From Shimia sp049116215 (lineage in GTDB: Bacteria > Pseudomonadota > Alphaproteobacteria > Rhodobacterales > Rhodobacteraceae), in assembly GCF_049116215.1 (NCBI RefSeq), contig NZ_JAGDZB010000005.1, positions 186,001 through 250,000 of the forward strand: a stretch of DNA of 64,000 bases, in the 5' to 3' direction. Under the pieces are notes generated by a model. It saw only the letters and a program-made list of their open reading frames with translations. It had not been told where the DNA came from and made no database searches. The translations under genes and the position numbers were made by a program. Below are positions 50,105-59,363 of the stretch, in pieces (the stretch's first letter is position 1; each line of letters opens with the position of its first letter).

Positions 50105-50586
50105 GCGAAGAAGCCACCGCAGCCGTGGACAACGACAGCCTTGTCGGGCTGATCAATCAGCTTGCCGAAGTGCCGGACCCGGCACCGGTGTCGATGGTGC
50201 CGCAAACGGCCGGTTGGTTGGTGGTGGCAGGGATTGTCGTGGCTGTTGCTGCGTGGCGCGGCTGGCGGATGTGGCAGCGCTATCGAGCCAATGCCTATCG
50301 GCGCGCTGCGTCGAAGGCTTTGGAGCGGGCCGCAGACGATCCGGCGGCTGTTTCGGGCATTTTGAAGCGCGCGGCAATGGTGGCCTACGGGCGGCGGCGT
50401 GTGGCTGGGTTGAGCGGTCAGGCCTGGGTGGCGTTTTTGGCAGAGACTGGCGAGGGGCAGTTTCAGGATACGGCCTTGGTGAGTGCCGCCTATCAGAGCG
50501 GTCCGGCAGAGGCTGATCCGCAGTTGCTGGCGGCGGCACGCGCGTGGGTTACATCGCATAAGCCACCGGAGGTCGCGGATGTTTGA
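50101..50586 (+). CDS. DUF4381 domain membrane protein
   Basis: A 161-residue protein with one membrane helix (about 38-56, GWLVVAGIVVAVAAWRG) and a cytosolic part containing AYRRAASKALERA and AYGRRRVAGLSGQAWVAFL, typical of DUF4381. The family occurs in MoxR-VWA operons; its biochemical role is unknown. It overlaps the DUF58 gene by 4 bp and the VWA gene by 8 bp. Confidence 0.88.
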   Translation: MSEEATAAVDNDSLVGLINQLAEVPDPAPVSMVPQTAGWLVVAGIVVAVAAWRGWRMWQRYRANAYRRAASKALERAADDPAAVSGILKRAAMVAYGRRRVAGLSGQAWVAFLAETGEGQFQDTALVSAAYQSGPAEADPQLLAAARAWVTSHKPPEVADV

Positions 50587-51562
50587 GCTGAGCCATCCTT
50601 GGCTGCTGTTGCTGCTGCCTTTGCCGCTGATTTGGCGGCGGGTGGTGCCACCGTTTCGCCAACGCCAAGATGCGCTGCGGGTGCCGTTTTTTGACCAGAT
50701 CGCTGAGGCCGCTGGGCTGACCGTGCAGGACGGCGCGGCGATTGTTGCGCACAAGCTGCGGGCGCTGATTGGCGGCGGGATCATGTGGGTGCTGCTGGTG
50801 TTGGCCTTGGCAGGACCTGTGCGGCTGGGACCACCGCAGGAGATCACCAAGGCGACACGGGATGTGATCCTGGCAATTGATATTTCCGGCAGCATGGATA
50901 CGCGCGATTTTCCTGGTGAGGACGGCAAGCCGGTGCAGCGTCTGGCGGCGGTGCAAGAGGTGGTTGAGGCTTTTCTGGCGGATCGGTCTGGCGACCGTGT
51001 GGCGCTGATTGTGTTTGGCACACGGGCCTATGTGCAAGCGCCGTTGACCGAAGATCTGGATACGGTGCGGGCGTTGTTGGCGCAAACCGAGGTGGGCATG
51101 GCGGGGCCACACACGGCGCTGGGTGACTCGATTGGCTTGGCGATCAACACGTTTGAGGCCAGCGAGATTGAGGAACGGCTGTTGATCTTGCTGTCTGATG
51201 GCAATGACACGGCGAGCCGGATGAGCCCGGTGAATGCCGCCGAGATTGCGCGGGACAAAGGCGTGCGCATGTTTGCGATCGGCGTCGGGGACCCGGAGGC
51301 CAGCGGTGAGGACCGGCTGGACATGGACTTGCTGAGCAACTTGGCGCAACGCACTGGGGGGGATGCGTTTTTTGCCGCCGATGAAGCAGCGTTGGACAGC
51401 ATCTACGATGAGATTGATGCGCTGAACCCGCAGGAGGTCGACACATTGATTTGGCGACCGCAACAGGACTTGGCGCATTGGCCGTTGATGGCAGCGCTGG
51501 CGATTGGGTTGATCTTGTTGATGTCGCTTTGGTTGCGGGATCACGGGAGGGCGCGGGCATGA
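50579..51562 (+). CDS. VWA-domain membrane protein (BatA-like)
   Basis: A 327-residue protein with two N-terminal helices (LLLLLPLPLIWRR at about 8-20 and a second near 62-80), a VWA domain with an intact MIDAS motif DISGSMD (near residue 102) and a C-terminal helix (about 300-320). BatA-type proteins are thought to present the VWA domain to the periplasm or to the MoxR ATPase. The ATG at 50579 is preceded by GGAGG and overlaps the DUF4381 stop. Coupled to the next gene by ATGA. Confidence 0.92.
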   Translation: MFELSHPWLLLLLPLPLIWRRVVPPFRQRQDALRVPFFDQIAEAAGLTVQDGAAIVAHKLRALIGGGIMWVLLVLALAGPVRLGPPQEITKATRDVILAIDISGSMDTRDFPGEDGKPVQRLAAVQEVVEAFLADRSGDRVALIVFGTRAYVQAPLTEDLDTVRALLAQTEVGMAGPHTALGDSIGLAINTFEASEIEERLLILLSDGNDTASRMSPVNAAEIARDKGVRMFAIGVGDPEASGEDRLDMDLLSNLAQRTGGDAFFAADEAALDSIYDEIDALNPQEVDTLIWRPQQDLAHWPLMAALAIGLILLMSLWLRDHGRARA

Positions 51563-53130
51563 CAGTGGACCTGTCGCTGTTCCTTGAGGCGTTTCATTTT
51601 TTGCGGCCTTGGTTACTTTTGTTGGCCTTGCCGGTGGCGGTGACCTGGTGGCGGTTGCGCCAGCGGCGGGGCGCAACGGGTGGCAACGATGGCTGGCTTG
51701 CACCGCATCTGGCAGAGGCGTTGACCGTTTCTGGGAGTCCTGCAGGGCGGGTTCAGCCGATTGATGTAATCTCATTGGTGCTTTTAATGTTGGTGGCGGC
51801 TGTGGCTGGTCCAAGCTGGACCCGTGCACCGACGCCCTTTGCGGCCCAGACCGCACCGCTGGTGGTGGTGATGCAGGTCACGTCATCGATGGAACAAACC
51901 GACGTGGCGCCGGAACGGCTGGCGCGGGCGCGGCAGAAGACTATGGATTTGCTTGCCTTGCGCAGCGGCGCGCGCACGGCGTTGGTGGCCTTCGCGGGGA
52001 CCGCACATGTTGTGGTGCCGATGAGCGAGGACCCCGGGGTGATGCAGCCTTATCTGGAAGGGCTGACAACGGCGGTGATGCCGATTGAAGGACAGGACAT
52101 TCAGGCTGGATTTACCAAGGCGCAGGCGTTGTTGGCGCGGGAAGGCGCGCCGGGCGGTGTTGTTTTTGTGGTTGATGAGCTATCCACCAGTGCAGCGGCG
52201 GAATTGAAGGAGGCTTGGGGTAAGGCTGGGGCTGATGAGGAGGGGACTGCGGCTTCTACCACCGTTGCCTCGATGAGTTTTTTGTTCATGCTGCCAGAGG
52301 GCACGGACCTGCCACAGGTGCCGGACGGCGCGTCGGCAACGCGGGTGACTCCGGACAATGGGGATGTGGCGGAGGTCGAGCGCACGCTGGCCTCGGCCTA
52401 TCGGCGGGCGCAGTTGGAAGATGAGGCGCAGCCGTGGGAGGATCGCGGCGCGTGGTTGGCCTGGCCGGCGTTGGTGCTGTTGCTGCTGTGGTTTCGCCGT
52501 GGGATGGCGGTGCGTTGGGCGGGGCAGGCAGCTTTGGTGTTTTTGCTTTTGCAGCCGGGGCAGGCGCAAGCAGAGGGGTGGCGCGATTGGTTTTTGACGC
52601 CGGATCAGCAGGGATGGCGGGCCTTTGAACAAAAGGACTACGCGGAGGCTGCGGAGGCGTTTGAAGACCCGCATTTGCGCGGCGTGGCGCTCTATCGCAG
52701 TGGTCAGTATGAGACGGCAGCGCAGGAGATGGCGCGGCTGGACACGGCGGAGGCGGCGTTTTTGCAGGCCATGGCACATCTGAAGTCGCGCGGCTATCGC
52801 GATGGTGTCCGGGCGTTTGAGCGGGCTTTGGAGATTGATCCCGAACACAAGGCTGCGCAGCAGAACCTGCCGATTTCCAAAGCCATTGTGGCGTATGTCG
52901 AGACCACGCGGGAGCAATCGGACACAGGTGAGGACACCGGTATTGGCGCCGATGATGTGGTGTTTGACAATGAAAGCGGGCGCGGGGAAGACACGCAAAT
53001 CGAGGTGCCGCAGGACGATGCACCGGCGCATTTGTCTACCGAGCAGTGGATGCGCACGGTGGACACACGCACGGAGGATTTTCTGAAACAGCGGTTCAGG
53101 CTGGAAGCGGCACGGGGGGAGCAGCCATGA
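51559..53130 (+). CDS. VWA and TPR domain membrane protein (BatB-BatC fusion) with degenerate MIDAS
   Basis: A 523-residue protein. Residues 1-90 hold two helices, 100-290 a VWA fold, about 300-345 two more helices, and about 360-450 TPR-like repeats (AFEQKDYAEAAEAFEDPHLRGVALYRSGQY and GVRAFERALEIDPEHKAAQQN). The C-terminal 60 residues are acidic. The MIDAS metal motif D-x-S-x-S is degraded to QVTSS (Gln106 replaces Asp), so metal binding is unlikely. In Bacteroides BatB and BatC are separate proteins; here they are joined. Overlaps both neighbours as ATGA. Confidence 0.88.
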   Translation: MTVDLSLFLEAFHFLRPWLLLLALPVAVTWWRLRQRRGATGGNDGWLAPHLAEALTVSGSPAGRVQPIDVISLVLLMLVAAVAGPSWTRAPTPFAAQTAPLVVVMQVTSSMEQTDVAPERLARARQKTMDLLALRSGARTALVAFAGTAHVVVPMSEDPGVMQPYLEGLTTAVMPIEGQDIQAGFTKAQALLAREGAPGGVVFVVDELSTSAAAELKEAWGKAGADEEGTAASTTVASMSFLFMLPEGTDLPQVPDGASATRVTPDNGDVAEVERTLASAYRRAQLEDEAQPWEDRGAWLAWPALVLLLLWFRRGMAVRWAGQAALVFLLLQPGQAQAEGWRDWFLTPDQQGWRAFEQKDYAEAAEAFEDPHLRGVALYRSGQYETAAQEMARLDTAEAAFLQAMAHLKSRGYRDGVRAFERALEIDPEHKAAQQNLPISKAIVAYVETTREQSDTGEDTGIGADDVVFDNESGRGEDTQIEVPQDDAPAHLSTEQWMRTVDTRTEDFLKQRFRLEAARGEQP

Positions 53131-54407
53131 GGTGGTGTGTTGTCTTTTTCCTGTGGCTGGCGAGTGTTACGGCGGTGTGGGCGCAGGATGTGGAGCCCAA
53201 GCTTGAGGTGACGTTTGAGGAAAGCGAGACCGTGCCCGGGCAGCCGCTGACGCTGCGGCTGACGGTGTTGGTGCCAACTTTCATGCCGGATCCGCCGGTG
53301 TGGCCGGATTTTGAGACGCCGAACCTGATGGTGCGGCTGCCGTCCAAGGCGAGCTCGCCGACCAGCAAGAGCATTGGCGGGGAGACATGGTCCGGGATTT
53401 CGCGACGCTATCAAATCACTCCGGTGGTGCCGGGCACGTTTGAGATACCGGCAGGGGATGTGAAAGTGCGGTATCGCGCGCTTGAGGGCAGTGATGTGCT
53501 GGAAGCAACATTGCCGGTGCCTGCGCAGACGGTAACAGGAGTTGTGCCGGAGGGCGCGGAAGGGATGGACCCGTTTATTGCGGCGGAGACGCTGACCCTG
53601 ACACAGACCGTTGAGGGAGACACTACGGGGCTGGGCGCCGGTGCGAGCTTTACGCGCGTGCTTGAGGTGAAGATCGAAGGTGTGTCGCCGATGTTCTTGT
53701 CGCCAGTGATGCCGGAGGAGGGATTTGCGGGGCTGCGCGCGTATCCAGAAAGTCCGGTGGCCGAAGAGACCGAAAACCGTGGTGTGGTGAGTGGCTCGCG
53801 TGTGGAGAAGACGGTTTATGTTGTGGAAGGCGGCGTGGAAGGCGCGCTGCCTGAGGTGCGTTTGCAGTGGTTCAATCTGAAGACTGGCAAAGTGGAAGAG
53901 GCCACGGCGGCGGCGATTGACGTGCAGGCGGATGCACCGGTTTTGGCGCCCAATGCTCAGCCGCTGAATGTTGACAAGATCGTGCGGTGGGGCGCGGCTT
54001 TGGTGGCTTTATTACTGGTTGTATGGGCTTTTGTGCGCTGGGGCTTGCCGCTTCTGCACCAGTCTTGGGACGGAGCGCAGGCGCGGCGGCTGCAGAGTGC
54101 AGAATATGCCTACAGCCTGCTGAAACAGGCGACGCAGAAACGGGATTTGAGTGCGGCCAAACCGGCCTATTTACGCTGGTCGCAGAAGGTGCCGCTTGCC
54201 CGACACGAGACCGAGATAGATATTGAAGACGCGTTTTTGCAGATTGGCGCGGCGCGGTTTGGCAACGGCAGTGCAACCGAGGAAGCGCAGGCTTGGAGGC
54301 ATCTCAAAACACTCTGCCATAGAAAACACCGCGAAACCCGCTATCGTCGCGACACGAAGACTCCGGATTTGCCACCGCTTAATCCGGTCTCCACGCATCA
54401 GAACTGA
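53127..54407 (+). CDS. BatD family protein
   Basis: A 426-residue exported membrane protein: signal peptide ending near TAVWAQ (residue 20), tandem Ig-like beta domains (about 25-280), one membrane helix (about 295-316, ALVALLLVVWAFVRWG) and a cytosolic helical tail. The opening EVTFEESETVPGQPLTLRLTV is characteristic of BatD/aerotolerance proteins, which are thought to act as the periplasmic arm of the Bat complex. ATGA overlap with the previous gene; 11 bp before the cytochrome gene. Confidence 0.87.
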   Translation: MRWCVVFFLWLASVTAVWAQDVEPKLEVTFEESETVPGQPLTLRLTVLVPTFMPDPPVWPDFETPNLMVRLPSKASSPTSKSIGGETWSGISRRYQITPVVPGTFEIPAGDVKVRYRALEGSDVLEATLPVPAQTVTGVVPEGAEGMDPFIAAETLTLTQTVEGDTTGLGAGASFTRVLEVKIEGVSPMFLSPVMPEEGFAGLRAYPESPVAEETENRGVVSGSRVEKTVYVVEGGVEGALPEVRLQWFNLKTGKVEEATAAAIDVQADAPVLAPNAQPLNVDKIVRWGAALVALLLVVWAFVRWGLPLLHQSWDGAQARRLQSAEYAYSLLKQATQKRDLSAAKPAYLRWSQKVPLARHETEIDIEDAFLQIGAARFGNGSATEEAQAWRHLKTLCHRKHRETRYRRDTKTPDLPPLNPVSTHQN

Positions 54408-54418
54408 AAGACAGCTGT

Positions 54419-56356
54419 ATGACATTCAAGATTTTTTTCGGCATGGCCCTAGCGTGCTTGATGCTGGGTTCCGCCGGAGATGCGCAGACGCCGCATGGTG
54501 CAGGTGTGCCGGATTATGTGGGGTCAGATGCCTGTCGGGACTGTCATACAGAGGCCTATGACGCGTGGAAAACCTCGCACCATGGCGAAGCTTGGCGGAT
54601 GCCGGGGGAAGACAGTTTTGTCGGGGCTTTTGAGGGGGAAAGCTTTGAGCATGACGGCATGCGCGCGACGTTTGACAGAGATGGCGATGCCTATGTGGTG
54701 ACAGTGCGCGAAAAGGATGGCGTGGCAGCGACTTATGAGATGCATTCTGTGGGTGGGGTGCATCCGCTTGAACATCCGATCCTGTCGACTGGCAAGGGGC
54801 GGCTGCAGAGTTTCGACGTTGTCTGGGATGTGGAGCAGCAGCGGTGGTACCACCTTTATCCAGATCAGGATTTGCCGCCTGAAGATGCGTTTCACTGGAC
54901 CGGTGTTTACAAGAACTGGAACAGTCGCTGTGCCGAGTGTCATGCGACCGGGTTTGAGAAGAATTACGATTTTCAGACCAAACGTTACGCCAGCCAGCAG
55001 GTTGAGATCGGCGTTGGCTGTGAGGCCTGCCATGGGCCGGGGGCGGCGCATTTGACCATTGTCGAGGGGGCAAAGCCGGAGAGCTTTTCTGTGGCGCTGG
55101 ACGATTGGGGCTTTACGTCGACGATGTCAGAGCCTGCGACGGCGATGGAACAATGCGCGGGCTGTCACGCCAGACGCGAGGGCTTTGGAAACGGCAATCC
55201 GCTGCCCGGAGAGGCCTTTGCCGACAACTACAACCTCGCGATGCTGCGGCCCGGTTTGTATCACGCGGATGGGCAGATCTTGGATGAGGTTTATGTTTAC
55301 GGGTCGTTCCTGCAGTCCAAGATGTCCCAGAAAGGGGTGACCTGCGCCAATTGCCATGAGCCGCATTCGGCGGAGGTCGTGGCGGAAGGCAACGCGGTGT
55401 GCACGCAATGCCACTCGCCAGCAGGCAATCCTGAGTTTGAGAGCTTGCGGCAAGCGGACTACGAGGATGTGGCGCATACCAACCACCCTGACGGCACCGA
55501 GGCGGCGCAATGTGTGAGCTGCCATATGGTGGACAAAGTCTACATGGGCACTGATCCGCGCCGCGATCACAGCTTTCGCGTGCCGCGTCCCGATTTGAGC
55601 GACGCGCTGGACAGTCCCAATGCCTGTACCACCTGTCATGACGACCAAAGCAATGAGTGGGCCGCAGACAAAGTGCGCGCGTGGTTCCCTGATGGGCGAT
55701 GGCAGGAACCGCATTACGGCGAGGTCCTGGCGAAGGGGCGCGCCAATCCCCGCGGTGCCGCGGGGGAGTTGATTGGGCTGGCGCAGGATGAGGCGCAGCC
55801 AAACTTAGTGCGGGCGACGGCGTTGTGGCTGTTGGGGCCGGGGGCGACGTCTTTGAATTTGGAAGAGCTGGCCGCGTTTTTGCAAAATGAGGACCCGCAA
55901 ATTCGTGTTGGCGCTTTGAATGCCTTGCGCGCGCGGGCGGTGGTGGCCACGGCGCCGTATTTGCTGAAAGGGCTGAACGACGACGTGCGGGCAGTGCGTC
56001 TGGCGGCGGCGCGCGCGATCATGAGCCAGCGGCCAGATCGCTTGCCGGACAGCCTGCGGGCGGCGTTGGGGCAAGCTTACCGCGAGTTTGGCAACGTGAT
56101 GCAGAACCAGATGGATTTTGCCGAGGCGCATCTGCAAGTTGCGGGCTACTCGATGGTGTCGGGCAATCTACCGTCGGCCATTGCAGCTTTGTCTGAGGCG
56201 GTGCGGCTCAACCCGCAGAACCCGCAAGCGTGGAGCAGTCTGATCCGCATGACGGCGCAGGTCGAAGGGCGGCGGGCTGCGCAAAAGCGCATGCGGCAGG
56301 CGCTGGCCTACAATCCGGATGATCCGGATTTGCGGCAGTTGGCGGAGCAATTCTGA
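54419..56356 (+). CDS. Secreted octahaem c-type cytochrome with HEAT/TPR-like repeats
   Basis: A 645-residue protein with a signal peptide (cleavage after GDAQ near residue 23) and eight CxxCH haem sites: CRDCH (39), then CAECH, CEACH, CAGCH, CANCH, CTQCH, CVSCH and CTTCH, all within about the first 405 residues. The opening YVGSDACRDCHTEAYDAWKTSHHGEAW and CEACHGPGAAHL resemble the cytochrome c554-like multihaem family. Residues about 430-550 look like HEAT-type repeats, and 555-640 like TPR repeats (AIAALSEAVRLNPQNPQAWSSL). It is probably periplasmic and transfers electrons to or from an unknown partner. It lies 11 bp after batD, so it likely belongs to the same operon. Confidence 0.9.
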   Translation: MTFKIFFGMALACLMLGSAGDAQTPHGAGVPDYVGSDACRDCHTEAYDAWKTSHHGEAWRMPGEDSFVGAFEGESFEHDGMRATFDRDGDAYVVTVREKDGVAATYEMHSVGGVHPLEHPILSTGKGRLQSFDVVWDVEQQRWYHLYPDQDLPPEDAFHWTGVYKNWNSRCAECHATGFEKNYDFQTKRYASQQVEIGVGCEACHGPGAAHLTIVEGAKPESFSVALDDWGFTSTMSEPATAMEQCAGCHARREGFGNGNPLPGEAFADNYNLAMLRPGLYHADGQILDEVYVYGSFLQSKMSQKGVTCANCHEPHSAEVVAEGNAVCTQCHSPAGNPEFESLRQADYEDVAHTNHPDGTEAAQCVSCHMVDKVYMGTDPRRDHSFRVPRPDLSDALDSPNACTTCHDDQSNEWAADKVRAWFPDGRWQEPHYGEVLAKGRANPRGAAGELIGLAQDEAQPNLVRATALWLLGPGATSLNLEELAAFLQNEDPQIRVGALNALRARAVVATAPYLLKGLNDDVRAVRLAAARAIMSQRPDRLPDSLRAALGQAYREFGNVMQNQMDFAEAHLQVAGYSMVSGNLPSAIAALSEAVRLNPQNPQAWSSLIRMTAQVEGRRAAQKRMRQALAYNPDDPDLRQLAEQF

Positions 56357-56485
56357 GCCCGTCTGCGGCATCTGCGCACAAACCGCGAAAAACACGGAGT
56401 TTTTCTAAGGTATTTTGGGTAGACGCCGGTTGTTTTAGGATAGGCGGATGCTTATCAGTCTGGGGCAACGAACAGGAGGGCGCCG

Positions 56486-59362
56486 ATGAACGACGGCAGT
56501 ATTCTGGCTTTTATCGCCATTTTACCATTTCTTGGCGCTTTGGTGCCGGGGATTATGATCCGTGCCGGGCGCAACGCCTGCGCATCCTTCACCGCCGTCC
56601 CAACACTCTTGGCGTTGGTGTTGCTGGGCACGCAGGTGCCAGCGGTGATGCGCGGCGAAGTTGTCAGCACCACAATTGATTGGCTGCCGCAGCTGGGACT
56701 ATCGGCGAGCTTTTTTCTGGACGGATTGGGGCTCTTGTTTGCAGGCATGATCCTTGGGGTTGGTCTGCTGATCATCCTGTACGCACGGTTTTACCTTTCT
56801 GGCGATGACCCGATGGGGCAGTTCTACACCTACCTGCTGCTGTTTCAGGGCGCGATGCTGGGCATTGTTTTGTCCGACAACATCCTGCTTTTGCTGATTT
56901 TCTGGGAGCTGACCAGCCTGTCGTCTTTCCTGTTGATTGGCTATTGGAAGCATCTGCCGGAAGGTCGTCAAGGCGCGCGGATGGCGCTGACCGTGACCGG
57001 CGCGGGTGGATTGGCGATGATTGGCGGGATGCTGATCCTTGGCAACATCGTCGGCAGCTACAACCTGACCGACATTCTGGCGCAAGGTGAACTGATCAAG
57101 GCCAGCGAGTGGTATATGCCCGCTCTGATCCTGATCCTGGTTGGCGCATTCACGAAATCGGCGCAGTTCCCGTTCCACTTCTGGCTGCCACATGCGATGG
57201 CCGCGCCGACCCCTGTTTCTGCCTATCTGCACTCCGCCACCATGGTGAAAGCGGGCGTGTTCCTGATGGCGCGGATGTGGCCTGTTCTGGCTGGCACCGA
57301 CCCTTGGTTTTATATCGTGGCGACCACCGGCTTGATCACGATGGTGCTCGGCGCGGTGATTGCGCTGTTCAAAGATGATCTCAAAGGCTTGTTGGCGTTT
57401 TCGACCGTGAGCCATTTGGGCCTGCTGACCATGTTGTTGGGCTTTGGCACCAAAGCGGCGGCGATTGCGGCGGTGTTCCACATCATCAACCACCTGACCT
57501 TTAAAGCGGCGTTGTTTATGACCGCCGGGATTGTAGACCACGAGGCGCACACGCGCGACGTCAAACGGCTGGGTGGCTTGGCGAAACTGATGCCGATCAC
57601 GGCGATCATCGGGACGATCACAGCGCTGTCGATGGCGGGCACCATTCCGCTGAATGGCTTTATCTCCAAAGAGATGATGCTTGAAGAAGCGGCCCATACG
57701 GTTTGGTACAACAACCCATGGATTGTGCCGGTTCTAGCAACTTTGGGCGCCTGTTTCTCCGTGGCCTATTCCTTCCGGTTTATCTTCCACGTGTTTGGTG
57801 GACCGGTGCGCGACGATTATCCGTCCACGCCACATGATCCGCCGTTTGGGCTCTATGCCGCGCCTGCGTTGTTGACTGTTCTGGTGGTGGTCATTGGCGC
57901 TATGCCGTTTTTGGCGGAACCGCTGGTGACAGTTGCTGCGAACGCGGTGACCGGCTTGGACACACATCCGCATTTGAAGCTGTGGCACGGGGTGACACCG
58001 GCGCTGTGGATGTCTGTGATTGCCTTTGTGGTGGGTGGCGTTCTCTTGGCTGTGCACGGCAAGCTGGACGCGATTTGGCTGCGGGCACGTCGGCCTGAAG
58101 CGAAAGCGATCTTTGATGCGATCATGGACAGCTGCGTGGCCTTGGCCAAAGCCTTTGCCCGTGGCACCCATAATGGCGTGATGAGCCGCTATCTGGCGCT
58201 TTTGGTTGTCGCCGCTGTTGGGGTGGGCGCGCATGCCTATTTCACCGGTGGTATCAGCGCACCAACGCGGGAGATCTTGCCGGTGCCGCCATTGGTCTGG
58301 GTAGGCTGGTTGTCGTTGCTGGTGGCCACATGGCTGGTGGTGAGCCAGCACCGCAATCGCTTCCGTTCCTTGGTATTTATCTCGATCATCGGACTCGTGA
58401 TTTCGGGTGGGTTCGTCTATCTCTCCGCGCCGGACCTCGCGCTGACGCAGATTTCGGTTGAGACTGTGACCATCATGCTGTTGCTTTTGGCGCTCTACTT
58501 CCTGCCAAAGGACACGCCAGCGGAAAGCAGCAACGGCAAGCGACTGCGCGATGCGGTGGTGGCGATTGCGGGCGGTGGCGCTGTGGCGGCTTTGGCGATG
58601 GCCTTCCTGACGCGTGATGTGGACAGCATTTCGGCCTATCACCTCGCCAATTCCTACAAAGGCGGCGGCGGCACCAATGTGGTGAACGTGATCCTCGTGG
58701 ATTTCCGGGGCTATGATACCTATGGCGAGATCATCGTGCTTGGCATTGCAGGTCTGACGATCTTTGCGCTGATGGACGCGCTGTTGCGGGGGCCCGCGGC
58801 GAAACGTTTGCGGGATCGGGCGTTTTCGCCGGATCGCTCACGCGACCGTCACCCGCTGATGATGGTAGTGGCGACCCGGGCCATGCTGCCAATGGCGGTG
58901 ATGGTCGGCCTCTACATCTTCCTGCGCGGTCACAACCAACCGGGCGGCGGTTTTGTCGCTGGGCTGGTGATCTCCATTGCCTTGCTGATGCAGTACATGG
59001 CCTCGGGCTTTGCCTGGGCGCAGTTGCGGCAGCGGATCGAGTACCACTCGATGATTGGCTGGGGCGTCATCATCGCCGGGTTGACCGGTGTGGGTGCGTG
59101 GTTGGCGGGCAAACCGTTCCTGACCAGCGCCTACGGCTATCTGCATTTCCCACCCATCGAAGAGTTTGAGTGGGCCACGGCGATGGCGTTTGACTTGGGC
59201 GTGTTCCTGGCGGTGTTGGGCGCGGTGATGCTGATGCTTTACAGCCTGTCGCGGATTGCACGGTTTGCCGGGGAAACCATCAACGTGACCCCTATGGATC
59301 ACGACCCGTCCGAGGCGCCAGAGGATGGCGCGGACGAGCAAGAACAGAAGGAGGGCCAATGA
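56486..59362 (+). CDS. mnhA: Mrp/Mnh Na+/H+ antiporter subunit A-B fusion
   Basis: A 958-residue membrane protein, the largest subunit of the multisubunit Na+/H+ antiporter. The NuoL-like part has FWELTSLSSFLLIGYWKH, FHFWLPHAMAAPTPVSAYLHSATMVKAG and FKAALFMTAGIVDHEAHTRD with charged residues in helices used for cation transport. The C-terminal part (about 780-930, GLYIFLRGHNQPGGGFVAGL and following) is the MnhB domain, fused as in rhizobial PhaA. GGAGG is placed before the ATG. The 129-bp gap after the cytochrome suggests an own promoter. Confidence 0.95.
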   Translation: MNDGSILAFIAILPFLGALVPGIMIRAGRNACASFTAVPTLLALVLLGTQVPAVMRGEVVSTTIDWLPQLGLSASFFLDGLGLLFAGMILGVGLLIILYARFYLSGDDPMGQFYTYLLLFQGAMLGIVLSDNILLLLIFWELTSLSSFLLIGYWKHLPEGRQGARMALTVTGAGGLAMIGGMLILGNIVGSYNLTDILAQGELIKASEWYMPALILILVGAFTKSAQFPFHFWLPHAMAAPTPVSAYLHSATMVKAGVFLMARMWPVLAGTDPWFYIVATTGLITMVLGAVIALFKDDLKGLLAFSTVSHLGLLTMLLGFGTKAAAIAAVFHIINHLTFKAALFMTAGIVDHEAHTRDVKRLGGLAKLMPITAIIGTITALSMAGTIPLNGFISKEMMLEEAAHTVWYNNPWIVPVLATLGACFSVAYSFRFIFHVFGGPVRDDYPSTPHDPPFGLYAAPALLTVLVVVIGAMPFLAEPLVTVAANAVTGLDTHPHLKLWHGVTPALWMSVIAFVVGGVLLAVHGKLDAIWLRARRPEAKAIFDAIMDSCVALAKAFARGTHNGVMSRYLALLVVAAVGVGAHAYFTGGISAPTREILPVPPLVWVGWLSLLVATWLVVSQHRNRFRSLVFISIIGLVISGGFVYLSAPDLALTQISVETVTIMLLLLALYFLPKDTPAESSNGKRLRDAVVAIAGGGAVAALAMAFLTRDVDSISAYHLANSYKGGGGTNVVNVILVDFRGYDTYGEIIVLGIAGLTIFALMDALLRGPAAKRLRDRAFSPDRSRDRHPLMMVVATRAMLPMAVMVGLYIFLRGHNQPGGGFVAGLVISIALLMQYMASGFAWAQLRQRIEYHSMIGWGVIIAGLTGVGAWLAGKPFLTSAYGYLHFPPIEEFEWATAMAFDLGVFLAVLGAVMLMLYSLSRIARFAGETINVTPMDHDPSEAPEDGADEQEQKEGQ

Positions 59363-59363
59363 C

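Noticed and set aside
56387..56405. Terminator between the octahaem cytochrome and mnhA
   Set aside because: The GAAAAAC/GTTTTTC stem is only 7 bp and AT-rich, too weak to claim termination.
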